Below, in pieces: positions 1-10,518 of a stretch of DNA of 47,532 bases. Under the pieces are notes generated by a model. The model had not been told where the DNA came from. It made no database searches and saw only the letters and a list, made by a program, of their open reading frames with translations. The position numbers were made by a program, and so were the translations under genes. The DNA is from Streptomyces sp. ISL-36 (lineage in GTDB: Bacteria > Actinomycetota > Actinomycetes > Streptomycetales > Streptomycetaceae): assembly GCF_018614205.1 (NCBI RefSeq), contig NZ_JAGGOS010000055.1:1-47532 (forward strand), read 5' to 3'. Within the stretch, counting starts at the first letter, position 1; each line of letters starts with the position of its first letter.

Positions 1-190
1 GCGCGGCGTGCGGGGCTGCCGGGTGAGGGGCCGCCGGGGCCGGGGGCCGCCCCGGGGGGACGGGGTGCGGGTGCGACGCCTGGTGGCCGCCCTGCGGCAG
101 CGGCGGTAGGGGCGGTACGGAGGGTCGACCGGCGCCGGGCGCCCATCCCGAGTGGTCGGGCCGCAACGGAGGCCCCCCTGCGTGCTGCAT
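1..190 (-). CDS. Probable N-terminus of a Pro-rich protein (partial)
   Basis: From an ATG at 190 the minus strand stays open to the window edge for 63 codons. The peptide is very rich in Pro, His, Ala and Gly, like the disordered cytoplasmic head of many Streptomyces membrane proteins. No domain can be recognised and the rest lies outside the window. The ribosome binding site is poor: a GGAG about nine bases upstream. The aroQ terminator hairpin separates it from aroQ. A competing reading is a plus-strand gene ending at TAG 107-109, with an Arg/Gly-rich peptide, which looks less convincing. Coding status is uncertain because random GC-rich DNA is often open. Confidence 0.35.
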   Translation of the reverse strand, partial: MQHAGGPPLRPDHSGWAPGAGRPSVPPLPPLPQGGHQASHPHPVPPGRPPAPAAPHPAAPHAA

Positions 191-234
191 CCCGTGCCAC
201 TCCGTCTCGTACGGCCGATACTTCCGGGAACGTT

Positions 235-274
235 ACCGCCCCCGGCCTCCACAAGGGGAACGGCCGGGGGCGGT
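235..274 (-). terminator. Terminator hairpin after aroQ
   Basis: A perfect 13-bp inverted repeat (235-247 with 262-274) has a 14-nt loop. It lies about 70 nt past the aroQ stop on the transcribed strand. There is no strong U run, as is usual in Streptomyces. It probably ends the long aro transcript. Confidence 0.6.
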
Positions 275-343
275 CCGGAGTGCCCTCGACAGGGCTCGGT
301 TCGCCTCCGGGGCGCTCCGCGGGGCTCTACGGCCCGCTCGCTT

Positions 344-2392
<2,049 letters not shown>

Positions 2393-2396
<4 letters not shown>

Positions 2397-3577
2397 CGGA
2401 TCTGGAGGTTGTCGAGGTACGACCGGACGTTGCGACGCGTCTCGGGGACGCTGTCGCCGCCGAACTTCTCCACGACGGCGTCCGCGAGGACGAGCGCGAC
2501 CATCGCCTCGGCGACGATGCCGGCGGCGGGGACGGCGCAGACGTCGGAGCGCTGGTGGTGGGCCTGGGCGGCCTCACCGGTCACCACGTCGACGGTGGCG
2601 AGCGCGCGCGGCACGGTCGCGATGGGCTTCATCGCGGCGCGTACGCGCAGCAGTTCGCCGGTGGTCAGGCCGCCCTCGGTGCCGCCCGAGCGGCCGGAGG
2701 TGCGCCTGATGCCGGCCTCGGTGTTGACGATCTCGTCGTGGGCCTTGGAGCCGGGGACGCGGGCGAGTTCGAAGCCGTCACCGACCTCGACGCCCTTGAT
2801 CGCCTGGATGCCCATGAGCGCGGCGGCGAGGCGGGCGTCGAGACGGCGGTCCCAGTGCACGTGCGAACCGAGGCCGACCGGCACACCGTAGGCGAGGACC
2901 TCGACGACGCCGCCGAGGGTGTCGCCGTCCTTGTGGGCCTGGTCGATCTCGGCCACCATCGCCTTCGACGCGTCCGCGTCCAGGCAGCGCACCGGATCGG
3001 CGTCGAGCTTCTCGACGTCGGCGGGCGTCGGGTAGACGCCGTACGGCGCCTTGGCAGCGGCGAGCTCGACGACATGGGAGACGATCTCGATGCCGGCGGC
3101 CTCCTTGATGAAGGACCGCGCGACGGCGCCGAGGGCGACGCGGGCCGCGGTCTCACGGGCGCTGGCGCGCTCCAGGATCGGCCGGGCCTCGTCGAAGCCG
3201 TACTTCTGCATGCCCGCCAGATCGGCGTGACCGGGACGCGGCCGGGTCAGGGGCGCGTTGCGGCCCGTCTCCTTCAGCTCGGCAGGGTCGACCGGATCGG
3301 CCGACATGACCTTCTCCCACTTGGGCCACTCGGTGTTGCCGACCATCACGGCGATCGGGGAGCCGAGGGAGAGGCCGTGCCGGACCCCGCCGAGGAACGT
3401 GATCTCGTCCTGCTCGAACTTCATCCGGGCGCCGCGCCCATAACCCAGGCGCCGCCGCGCGAGGTGGTCCGCCACCAGCTCGGTGGTGACCGGGACACCG
3501 GCGGGAAGACCCTCCAGCGTCGCGACCAGCGCGGGTCCGTGGGACTCCCCAGCGGTCAGCCAACGCAACCTGCTCAA
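2393..3577 (-). CDS. aroC: Chorismate synthase
   Basis: AroC converts 5-enolpyruvylshikimate 3-phosphate to chorismate with reduced FMN, the last step of the shared aromatic pathway. The 394-aa protein contains the family signatures GESHGPAL near the N-terminus, RPGHAD with the following KYG, and [14 protein letters not shown]. The start is TTG at 3577, because the conserved [14 protein letters not shown] begins there and a GAGGAG lies six to seven bases upstream. It is the first gene of the aroCKBQ block. A gap of about 190 bp separates it from aroE, so it may have its own promoter, although no clear one was recognised. Confidence 0.97.
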
Positions 3578-3721
3578 CGATGCTCCTCATGCTCGCGCCT
3601 GGAACTGCTGCGGCGCGACCGGGTGCGCGGCCCTGGCCCGCCGTATCCGATCCTCCCACGTCCGCGGGCGGAACCCGTTCGCCGGTCCAGGTATCGGACG
3701 CAGCTTGTCAGGTCGCGTGTG

Positions 3722-3740
3722 CCGGACCGGTCGGGTCCGG
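3722..3740 (-). terminator. Weak hairpin in the aroE-aroC gap
   Basis: A 7-bp stem (3722-3728 with 3734-3740) with a 5-nt loop lies about 30 nt past the aroE stop. It could attenuate read-through from aroE into aroC. The stem is short and has no U tract, so this is tentative. Nothing else was recognised in the gap 3578-3768. Confidence 0.3.
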
Positions 3741-3768
3741 TGCGTCGGAGGCCTTCGAACCGACCGGC

Positions 3769-4596
3769 TCAACGGTCGGCGAGCGCCCGCTCACCGGCCG
3801 CCCGCATCGCCGCCAGGGGCGCCGGGGACCGGCCGGTCATCTGTTCCACCTGCAGCACCGCCTGGTGCACGAGGAGGTCGAGACCGCCGAACACCTTGCC
3901 GCCGTGTTCCGACCAGGCCGCGGCGAGCGGTGTCGGCCACGGGTGGTAGAGCACGTCGAAGAGGGTGCCCGGGGCGCCCGACACGGCCGGAGCCAGGTCG
4001 TCCGTGGTCCCGGCGGGGGTCGTGGCGATGACCAGCGGGGACGCGAAGGCCTCCGCCGCGCTCCCCCACGGCGCCGTGAGGACGTCCACGCCGAGCCGCT
4101 CGCCCCAGCCGCGCATCTCCTCGGCCCGCGCCTCGCTGCGTACGTAGGCGGTGACGGGGCCCGCGCAGATCCGGGCGAGCGCGGCCAGGGCCGAGGAGGC
4201 GGTGGCTCCGGCTCCGAGGATCGCGGCGGACTCCACCTTCTCGACGCCCCGCTCCCGCAGAGCGGCGATCATGCCGGGGATGTCCGTGTTGTCGCCGACC
4301 CGGCGGCCGTCCTCGGTGAGGACGACCGTGTTCACGGCCTCGACCGAGGCCGCCGTGTCGCTGATCTCGTCGAGCAGCGGGATGATCGCCCGCTTGAGCG
4401 GCATGGTCAGCGAGAGCCCCGCCCAGGACTCGTCCAGGCCGGCGACGAAACCGGGGAGCCCGGCCTCGTCCACCTCGAAGCGGTCGTACGACCAGTGGCC
4501 GAGGCCGAGCGCGGCGTAGGCGGCCCGGTGGAGCACCGGCGAGAGCGAGTGGGCGATCGGCGATCCGAGTACCGCCGCACGCCGTGCTGCCGACAT
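3769..4596 (-). CDS. aroE: Shikimate dehydrogenase
   Basis: AroE reduces 3-dehydroshikimate to shikimate with NADPH. The 275-aa protein shows the shikimate-binding GSPIAHSLSPVLHRAAY segment, the catalytic Lys in SLTMPLKRAI, the Asp of VGDNTDIPG, and a dinucleotide-binding LGAGATASSAL. This last replaces the commoner GAGG with GAGA, a mild variation. The ATG at 4596 shares one base with the mltG stop (TGATG), so it is coupled to the mltG-ruvX-alaS transcript rather than only to aroC. The substrate motifs favour true AroE over a quinate/shikimate YdiB type. Confidence 0.95.
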   Translation of the reverse strand: MSAARRAAVLGSPIAHSLSPVLHRAAYAALGLGHWSYDRFEVDEAGLPGFVAGLDESWAGLSLTMPLKRAIIPLLDEISDTAASVEAVNTVVLTEDGRRVGDNTDIPGMIAALRERGVEKVESAAILGAGATASSALAALARICAGPVTAYVRSEARAEEMRGWGERLGVDVLTAPWGSAAEAFASPLVIATTPAGTTDDLAPAVSGAPGTLFDVLYHPWPTPLAAAWSEHGGKVFGGLDLLVHQAVLQVEQMTGRSPAPLAAMRAAGERALADR

Positions 4597-6311
4597 CAGT
4601 TGTTCCTCGACTTGTTGAATTCCTGGACCAGCTTGTCGTGGTCGGCGTTCGTCTTGGTGAACTTGGACGTCTTGCCGTCGAGCGAGATGAAGTAGTACCA
4701 GCCGTCGCTCGTCGGGTTGACCACACCTTGCAGCGCCTCGGCGCCCGGGTTGCCGATGGGACCGGGCGGCAGGCCCCGGTAGTAGTACGTGTTGTAGAGG
4801 TTGTCGTACTTCCGCAGCTCCTCAAGGGTGAGGTCGATCTTGCTCTGGCCCTTGATGTAGTTGTACGTCGAGTCGAACTCGAGCTTCCCGTACGTCTGCG
4901 GGTTCCCCGGCTTGAGCCGGTTGTAGACGACCTCGGCCATCTTGCGGAAGTCGTCGTGGGACGTGCCCTCGGCCTGGACGAGACTCGCGATCGTGATCAG
5001 CTCCCACGGGCTGTCGACGCCGAGCTGCTTCGCCTTGTCCTCGAGTTCGAACTTTCCGTACTCCTCGTTCGACCGGGCGACCATCTTGCGCAGGACGTCC
5101 TCGGGCTTCTGCCCCTTGGCCACGGGGTAGCTCGCCGGGAAGAGGAAGCCTTCCAGCGGGTCCTTGAGGTTCGCGCGGCCGTTCGCCCACGCGGGCAGCC
5201 CCAGGTTCTTGGCCTGAGCCTTGGCCACGCCCTGCGTCGTCCCCGGCTTCACGCCGAGCTTCTTGTCGATCTGCTCGTAGACCCAGACGTTCCGCTTGCC
5301 CTCGGGGATGACGAAGTTGGCCTGGCTCGCCGGGCTCAGCATCAGCTTGACGGCGCTCTCCGCCGACATCTCCTTCTTCAGCGTGTAGACGCCGGCCTGG
5401 ATCTGCCTGCCCTTGGGGTTCTTCTCCTGCGCCGAGACGAAGGCGTCGACGCTCTTGACGACTCCGTTGCGTTTGAGAATGTTGCCGATCTCGTAGCCGC
5501 CGACGCCCTTCGGGATCTCCACCTGGACCGAGCCGCTGCCGTCACCCGCGTAGTCGGGCGCCGCGCCGAACTGGCCCTGCCAGAACTGGTAGCCGAAGTA
5601 GCCGATTCCGCCCACACCGCCCACGAGCACGAGGGCGACGACGAGGCAGGCGACACCGTTCTTGCTCTTCTTCTTGTTCTTGCCTTTGCCCCGGCGGTCG
5701 CGTCCGCCGCGCGAGGAGCGGCTCCCGGCCGGATCGTCGTCGTGCTCGTCGTCGCCGTTCTCACCGGTGAAGAAGGGGTGCCGCTCCTCCTCCTCGGCCT
5801 CCGTCTCCCAGTCGCTCACGGGCTCCGGCGGCTCCTGCCGACGGCCGGGCGGCTGCGGCGGAGGGTACGCCTCGGGCGTGCCGTAGAGGTCCGGGTTCTG
5901 GCCACCGTAGGGATCGGCCGGAGTGGTGCCGTACGGCATGGCCGCCTGGCCCGTCTCCCAGCTCGGGTCGTACTGCTGTGCGGGGTACCCGGGCGTGTCG
6001 TAGCCCTGGCCCTGCTGTGCGTACTGTTCCGGCTGCGCGTACTGCTCCTGCTGTCCGTACTGCTCCTGCTGCCCGCCGTACGACGGGTCCGCGTACGAGG
6101 GATCGTTGTACTGCTGAGGCGCATGCGGCTGCTGCTGCTGGTACTGCGGGTCGTACCCCTGCTCCTGGCCCTGGCCGTACGGGGCCTGATGGCCGTACGG
6201 CGCCTGCGCCTGCTGCGGGTACTGCTGCTGGCCTCCCCATCCCTGGTCCCCGTACAGCGGGTCCGCGGGATGCCACGGTTCGGAGCCGGAGCCCCGGCCA
6301 TACTCAGTCAT
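4596..6311 (-). CDS. mltG: Endolytic murein transglycosylase MltG with long Gln/Tyr-rich head
   Basis: MltG (YceG family) cleaves nascent glycan strands at the membrane and is thought to set glycan length. At 571 aa it is far longer than the roughly 340-aa enterobacterial form. Residues 1-160 are a Gln, Tyr, Pro and Gly-rich low-complexity head that includes three hexapeptide repeats at 80-97. An acidic stretch and a basic stretch follow, then one membrane helix at about 219-241, a LysM-like region, and the catalytic domain. The catalytic Glu is E448 in ASLVQAEGTS, followed by VVYNRL. The topology is cytoplasmic head with outside enzyme. The ATG at 6311 overlaps an upstream stop (ATGA), and the stop shares a base with the aroE start. 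Confidence 0.94.
   Translation of the reverse strand: MTEYGRGSGSEPWHPADPLYGDQGWGGQQQYPQQAQAPYGHQAPYGQGQEQGYDPQYQQQQPHAPQQYNDPSYADPSYGGQQEQYGQQEQYAQPEQYAQQGQGYDTPGYPAQQYDPSWETGQAAMPYGTTPADPYGGQNPDLYGTPEAYPPPQPPGRRQEPPEPVSDWETEAEEEERHPFFTGENGDDEHDDDPAGSRSSRGGRDRRGKGKNKKKSKNGVACLVVALVLVGGVGGIGYFGYQFWQGQFGAAPDYAGDGSGSVQVEIPKGVGGYEIGNILKRNGVVKSVDAFVSAQEKNPKGRQIQAGVYTLKKEMSAESAVKLMLSPASQANFVIPEGKRNVWVYEQIDKKLGVKPGTTQGVAKAQAKNLGLPAWANGRANLKDPLEGFLFPASYPVAKGQKPEDVLRKMVARSNEEYGKFELEDKAKQLGVDSPWELITIASLVQAEGTSHDDFRKMAEVVYNRLKPGNPQTYGKLEFDSTYNYIKGQSKIDLTLEELRKYDNLYNTYYYRGLPPGPIGNPGAEALQGVVNPTSDGWYYFISLDGKTSKFTKTNADHDKLVQEFNKSRNN
6021..6074 (-). repeat. Three 18-bp in-frame repeats in mltG
   Basis: Three tandem 18-bp units (6021-6038, 6039-6056, 6057-6074) encode GQQEQY, GQQEQY and AQPEQY at residues 80-97 of MltG. 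The last two DNA units differ by one base, which suggests recent slippage. Length variation between strains is likely. Confidence 0.85.
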
Positions 6312-6412
6312 CGATCCCCAAACAGCCGCGAGGCGTCCGGACGGTCCGCCTCTACGTTGTGCGGCAGCTGTTCGAACACCGCCGCATCGCGCGGAACGTT
6401 ACCGTATCGCGA

Positions 6413-6892
6413 TCAGATGACCACTTCGACGCCCTCACCGGGCGGATTACCTGATACCCGTTCGGACTCAAGAGCGTTCTGAAGGATGATCACCGCGGCG
6501 GCCTGATCGATGACGGACCGCCCCTTCTTCGACTTCACGCCGGAGGCCCGTAGCCCCTGGGTCGCCGTCACCGTGGTCATGCGTTCGTCGACCAGCCGGA
6601 CGGGGACGGGGGCCACCCCCTTGGCCAGCTCCTGGGCGAACCGGCGGACCTTGGCCGCGGCCGGCCCCTCGCCCCCGGAGAGGGAGCGAGGGAGGCCGAC
6701 CACGATCTCGATCGGTTCGTACTCCTCGACGATCTGCCTCAACCGCCGGTGGGCGGCCGGGACGTCGCGTCCCGGCACGGTCTCCACCGGGGTGGCGAGG
6801 ACCCCGTCGGGGTCGCACGAGGCGACCCCGATCCGGGCGTCCCCGACATCGATCGCGAGGCGACGGCCGCGGCGCATCGTCGTCTCCGTCAC
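6413..6892 (-). CDS. ruvX: Putative pre-16S rRNA nuclease / RuvX (YqgF family)
   Basis: This RNase H-fold protein was named as a Holliday junction resolvase homolog and is now linked to 16S rRNA 5' end maturation in E. coli. The 159-aa protein shows [13 protein letters not shown] with the first catalytic Asp, [10 protein letters not shown], the central Glu in [13 protein letters not shown], and the terminal Asp in [12 protein letters not shown]. The GTG at 6892 overlaps the alaS stop as GTGA. An ATG five codons later is the alternative start. Placement after alaS is common in actinobacteria. A 34-codon open frame continues past its stop to the mltG start. Confidence 0.93.
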   Translation of the reverse strand: MTETTMRRGRRLAIDVGDARIGVASCDPDGVLATPVETVPGRDVPAAHRRLRQIVEEYEPIEIVVGLPRSLSGGEGPAAAKVRRFAQELAKGVAPVPVRLVDERMTTVTATQGLRASGVKSKKGRSVIDQAAAVIILQNALESERVSGNPPGEGVEVVI

Positions 6893-9558
6893 GCGGTTTC
6901 CAGCACGAGGCGCTCGACGGCGTCGATGGCGTCGCCGATGGCCTCGGGGTTCTGGCCGCCGCCCTGGGCGACGTCCGGCTTGCCGCCACCGCCGCCGCCG
7001 AGCGTCTTGGCGGCGGTACGGACCAGCTCACCGGCCTTGAGACCGCGCTCGCGGGCGGCCTCGTTGGTGGCGATGACCGTCAGCGGGCGGCCGTTCGCCG
7101 TGGTGAACAGGGCCACGACGGCGGGGCGGTCGCCAGGGATGCGGCCGCGGACGTCGAGGACCAGCCTGCGCAGGTCGTCGGCGGAGGTGCCGTCGGGGAC
7201 CTGGCCGGTGACGAGGGCGACACCGCGGACGTCCTTGGCGCCCGCGACAAGACCGGCGGCGGCCTGCAGCACCTTCTCGGCGCGGAACTTCTCGATCTCC
7301 TTCTCGGCGTCCTTCAGCTTGCCGAGCATCGAGGAGATCTTCTCCGGCAGCTCTTCCGGGCGGCCCTTGACCAGCTCCTGGAGCTGGGCGACGACCGTGT
7401 GCTCCCGGGCGAGGAAGTTGTACGCGTCGACGCCGACGAGGGCCTCGACACGGCGCACGCCGCTGCCGATCGACGACTCGCCGAGCAGCTTCACCAGACC
7501 CAGCTGGGCGGTGTTGTGGACGTGCGTACCGCCGCACAGTTCCTTGGAGAAGTCGCCGATGGTGACGACGCGGACCTTCTCGCCGTACTTCTCGCCGAAC
7601 TCGGCGATGGCGCCCTGACGCTTGGCCTCGTCGATCGGCATGACCTCGGCGTGCACGTCGAGCTCCCGGGCGAGGACCTCGTTGATCTTCTGCTCGACGT
7701 CCGTGAGAACCGTGCCCGGCACGGCGTTCGGGGAGCCGAAGTCGAAGCGGAAGCGGCCGGGCGAGTTCTCGGAACCGGCCTGGGCGGCCGTCGGGCCCAG
7801 CGCGTCGCGCAGCGCCTGGTGGGTCAGGTGGGTGGCGCTGTGGGCGCGGGCGATGGCCCGGCGGCGGCGCACGTCGATGGCGGCGTAGGCGGTGGAGCCG
7901 ATCGTCACCTCGCCGACCTGGACGGAGCCCTTGTGGACGGAGACGCCCGGGACGGGCTGCTGGACGTCGCGGATCTCGATGACGGCGCCGCTGTGCAGCT
8001 TGATCCGGCCCTGGTCGGCGAGCTGGCCGCCGCCCTCGGCGTAGAACGGGGTGCGGTCGAGGACGACCTCGACCTCGTCGCCCTCGGAGGCGGCCGGCGA
8101 CGGGACGCCGTTGACCAGCAGGCCGACGACGGTGGTCTCGCCCTCGGTGTTGGTGTAGCCGGTGAACTCGGTGGCGCCGTTGCTGTCCGCGATCTCGCGG
8201 TAGGCGGCGACATCGGCGTGACCGGTCTTCTTGGCCTTGGCGTCGGCCTTGGCCTTGTCCCGCTGCTCCTGCATGAGACGGCGGAAGCCGGCCTCGTCCA
8301 CGGAGAGGCCCTGCTCGGCGGCGATCTCCAGGGTGAGGTCGATCGGGAAGCCCCAGGTGTCGTGGAGCAGGAACGCCTTCTCGCCCGGGAGGACCGTCGA
8401 GCCGGCGGCCTTGGTCTCGGAGACGGCGCCGTCCAGCACGTTGCTGCCGGCGTTGAGCGTCTTGAGGAAGCGGGCCTCCTCGGCGAGGGCGACCGTCTCG
8501 ATCCGCTTGCGGTCGGTGACCAGCTCCGGGTACTGCTCGCCCATCGTGCTGATCACGGTGTCCACGAGCTGGCCGACGACGACGTCGGTGGCGCCGAGCA
8601 GACGCATGTTGCGGATGGCACGGCGCATGATGCGGCGGAGCACATAGCCGCGGCCCTCGTTGCCCGGGGTGACACCGTCGCCGATGAGCATCACGGACGT
8701 ACGCATGTGGTCGGCCACCACACGCAGCGAGACGTCGCTGTCGTGGGAGGCGCCGTAGTCGACGCCGGTGAGCGCGGTGGCCTTGTCGATGACGACCTTG
8801 AGGGTGTCGGTCTCGTACATGTTCTGTACGCCCTGCAGGATCATCGCCAGGCGCTCGAGACCGAGGCCGGTGTCGATGTTCTTCGACGGCAGGTCGCCGA
8901 GGATCTCGAAGTCCTCCTTCGAGGTGCCCTCGCCGCGCTCGTACTGCATGAAGACGAGGTTCCAGATCTCCACGTACCGCTCGTCGTTGACGGCGGGGCC
9001 GCCCTCGACGCCGAACTCGGGGCCGCGGTCGTAGTTGATCTCGGAACACGGGCCGCAGGGGCCGGGGACGCCCATCGACCAGAAGTTGTCCTTCTTGCCC
9101 AGTCGCTGGATGCGCTCGGCCGGGACGCCGACGACGTCGCGCCAGATCTGCTCGGCCTCGTCGTCGTCCTGGTAGACCGTGATCCAGAGCTTCTCCGGCT
9201 CGAGCCCGTAACCGCCGTGCTCCACCGAGGTGGTCAGCAGCTCCCAGGCGAGCTTGATGGCGCCTTCCTTGAAGTAGTCGCCGAAGGAGAAGTTGCCGCA
9301 CATCTGGAAGAACGTGCCGTGGCGGGTGGTCTTGCCGACCTCTTCGATGTCCGGCGTGCGCACGCACTTCTGCACGCTGGAGGCGCGGGAGAACGGCGGC
9401 TTGACCTCGCCGAGGAAGTAGGGCTTGAACGGAACCATGCCGGCCGGGACCAGAAGCAGAGTCGGGTCGTCCGCGATGAGCGACGCCGAAGGGACGACGG
9501 TGTGCCCGCGCTCCTCGAAGAAGCTCAGCCAGCGGCGGCGGATTTCAGCCGACTCCAT
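6889..9558 (-). CDS. alaS: Alanyl-tRNA synthetase
   Basis: AlaS charges tRNA-Ala in the cytoplasm. At 889 aa it has the full class II layout: catalytic core with the GMVPFKPYF and [12 protein letters not shown] segments, tRNA-recognition helices, an editing domain with the zinc pattern HSATH and CGGTH, and a C-terminal oligomerisation domain ending in a Gly-rich GGGGGGKPD region. The ATG at 9558 shares one base with the preceding stop (TGATG). The stop overlaps ruvX, so translation is linked along this operon. No T-box-like leader was found. Confidence 0.98.
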   Translation of the reverse strand: MESAEIRRRWLSFFEERGHTVVPSASLIADDPTLLLVPAGMVPFKPYFLGEVKPPFSRASSVQKCVRTPDIEEVGKTTRHGTFFQMCGNFSFGDYFKEGAIKLAWELLTTSVEHGGYGLEPEKLWITVYQDDDEAEQIWRDVVGVPAERIQRLGKKDNFWSMGVPGPCGPCSEINYDRGPEFGVEGGPAVNDERYVEIWNLVFMQYERGEGTSKEDFEILGDLPSKNIDTGLGLERLAMILQGVQNMYETDTLKVVIDKATALTGVDYGASHDSDVSLRVVADHMRTSVMLIGDGVTPGNEGRGYVLRRIMRRAIRNMRLLGATDVVVGQLVDTVISTMGEQYPELVTDRKRIETVALAEEARFLKTLNAGSNVLDGAVSETKAAGSTVLPGEKAFLLHDTWGFPIDLTLEIAAEQGLSVDEAGFRRLMQEQRDKAKADAKAKKTGHADVAAYREIADSNGATEFTGYTNTEGETTVVGLLVNGVPSPAASEGDEVEVVLDRTPFYAEGGGQLADQGRIKLHSGAVIEIRDVQQPVPGVSVHKGSVQVGEVTIGSTAYAAIDVRRRRAIARAHSATHLTHQALRDALGPTAAQAGSENSPGRFRFDFGSPNAVPGTVLTDVEQKINEVLARELDVHAEVMPIDEAKRQGAIAEFGEKYGEKVRVVTIGDFSKELCGGTHVHNTAQLGLVKLLGESSIGSGVRRVEALVGVDAYNFLAREHTVVAQLQELVKGRPEELPEKISSMLGKLKDAEKEIEKFRAEKVLQAAAGLVAGAKDVRGVALVTGQVPDGTSADDLRRLVLDVRGRIPGDRPAVVALFTTANGRPLTVIATNEAARERGLKAGELVRTAAKTLGGGGGGKPDVAQGGGQNPEAIGDAIDAVERLVLETA

Positions 9559-9896
9559 CAGTGGTCCTCATTCCGGTTGTACGAAATCGTGGGGTACGAA
9601 TGCTTGGTGTTCTGCGGGCTGCGGTCGAGAGCGGCGACGCGGCGCGATGCCGGGAGTTCGTGGTCGGCCGGTGCCTCCAGGCCGAGCGCCTCTCCGAGCT
9701 CGGCCTCGCGCTGGACCATGCCCGACCTGACGTCGAGGGCGAAGTCCTTGAGCCGGTGGCCGGTCTCGATCGCCTTGTTCGCCGCCTGGGCGGCGAGGCT
9801 CTCCGGGGTCAGCTGGCGGAGCTTGCGGTTGACCTTGGTGGTGGCCCACACGCCGGCTGCTGCGCCTGCGGTGAACCAGAACGTGCGGCGGAACAT
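9558..9896 (-). CDS. Small conserved protein of the DUF6167 type
   Basis: This 112-aa protein has a short hydrophobic N-terminus ([18 protein letters not shown]), a basic Lys/Arg-rich helix and a polar tail. The pattern fits a small membrane-anchored actinobacterial protein always found before alaS. I match it to DUF6167 from memory, and no enzyme motif is visible. Its stop shares a base with the alaS ATG, and its start is 6 nt after the stop of the DUF948 protein. All three are therefore likely made together. Function is unknown. Confidence 0.8.
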   Translation of the reverse strand: MFRRTFWFTAGAAAGVWATTKVNRKLRQLTPESLAAQAANKAIETGHRLKDFALDVRSGMVQREAELGEALGLEAPADHELPASRRVAALDRSPQNTKHSYPTISYNRNEDH

Positions 9897-9902
9897 GGAG
9901 GC

Positions 9903-10349
9903 TCAGCCCTTCTGCTTCCGGCGTCTCGCGGACGGCACGGTGCGACCGACGACGACGGTTCGTGGCGCGGATGCCCGCGGTGCCTCGTCACGGCCGCGCC
10001 CCTCACGGCCGCGGCCGAGCGCCTTGCGCACGCCGTAGCCGAAGGCCGCGACCTTGACCAGTGGGCCGCCGAAGGTGGAGGCGACGGTGGTGGAGAGCGC
10101 GGAGGCGTTGGAGGTGACCTCCTGGACGTCCGAGGCGATGGCGTCGACCCGGTCGAGCTGGGTCTGCGCCGATCGCACGGTCGCGGAGGCATCGCTGAGC
10201 AGCGGGACGGCCTGTTCGGTCACGTCCGCCACCAGCTTGGTGGTCGCCTTGAGCGTCTGCGCCAGCCTCACCAGCACCACGGCGAGGAAGGAGACCAGAA
10301 TCGCCCAGAACACGGCCACCAGGATCCCGGCAACCTCTCCACCGGTCAC
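9903..10349 (-). CDS. DUF948 domain membrane protein
   Basis: The 148-aa protein starts with a hydrophobic helix (EVAGILVAVFWAILVSFLAV). A long amphipathic region follows, with LKATTKLVADVTEQAVPLL and the DVQEVTSNASALS stretch typical of DUF948, and it ends in a basic tail. The start chosen is GTG at 10349, since the helix begins right after it. The longer frame upstream has no conserved features and runs into the divergent gene. DUF948 proteins are thought to be envelope-associated, but no function is established. It opens the leftward chain to alaS, ruvX, mltG and the aro genes. Confidence 0.8.
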   Translation of the reverse strand: MTGGEVAGILVAVFWAILVSFLAVVLVRLAQTLKATTKLVADVTEQAVPLLSDASATVRSAQTQLDRVDAIASDVQEVTSNASALSTTVASTFGGPLVKVAAFGYGVRKALGRGREGRGRDEAPRASAPRTVVVGRTVPSARRRKQKG

Positions 10350-10518
10350 TCCGCACCGCTCTCTGCTGTCGTTGGGCCCTTGCCAGAAGTCGTCCTCCGA
10401 CCCTATCGCGCCCGCGGTCTTTCGCCGTACCGCATTAGCGCCCGCACGGCGGCTCGCGGGAAGGGCTCGCGCGGTCCGATTGTACGGAGTGCGCGCGGAT
10501 GAGTACGCTCCGTGTCCC
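10350..10518. other. Divergent intergenic region
   Basis: This 169-bp region must hold promoters for the leftward DUF948-alaS chain and for the rightward ATPase. A TAGGGT on the minus strand near 10410 could be a -10, but no matching -35 is seen. Six-base arms at 10484-10489 and 10508-10513 form a weak dyad just before the ATPase start. Confidence 0.3.

Noticed and set aside
228..239. GGAACGTTACCG at 228-239, repeated at about 6391-6402
   Set aside because: A shared 12-mer is expected by chance in 47 kb of biased DNA, and the two sites have no common position relative to a gene.
6370..6379. TGTTCGAACA palindrome in the ruvX-mltG gap, possible LexA box
   Set aside because: Actinobacterial LexA boxes need GAAC and GTTC arms facing each other across a 4-nt gap. 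Here the order is GTTC-GAAC without a gap.
7399..10038. Long plus-strand open frame opposite alaS
   Set aside because: The frame mirrors alaS codons on the other strand, lacks any recognised motif, and arises because stop codons are rare in GC-rich antisense DNA.
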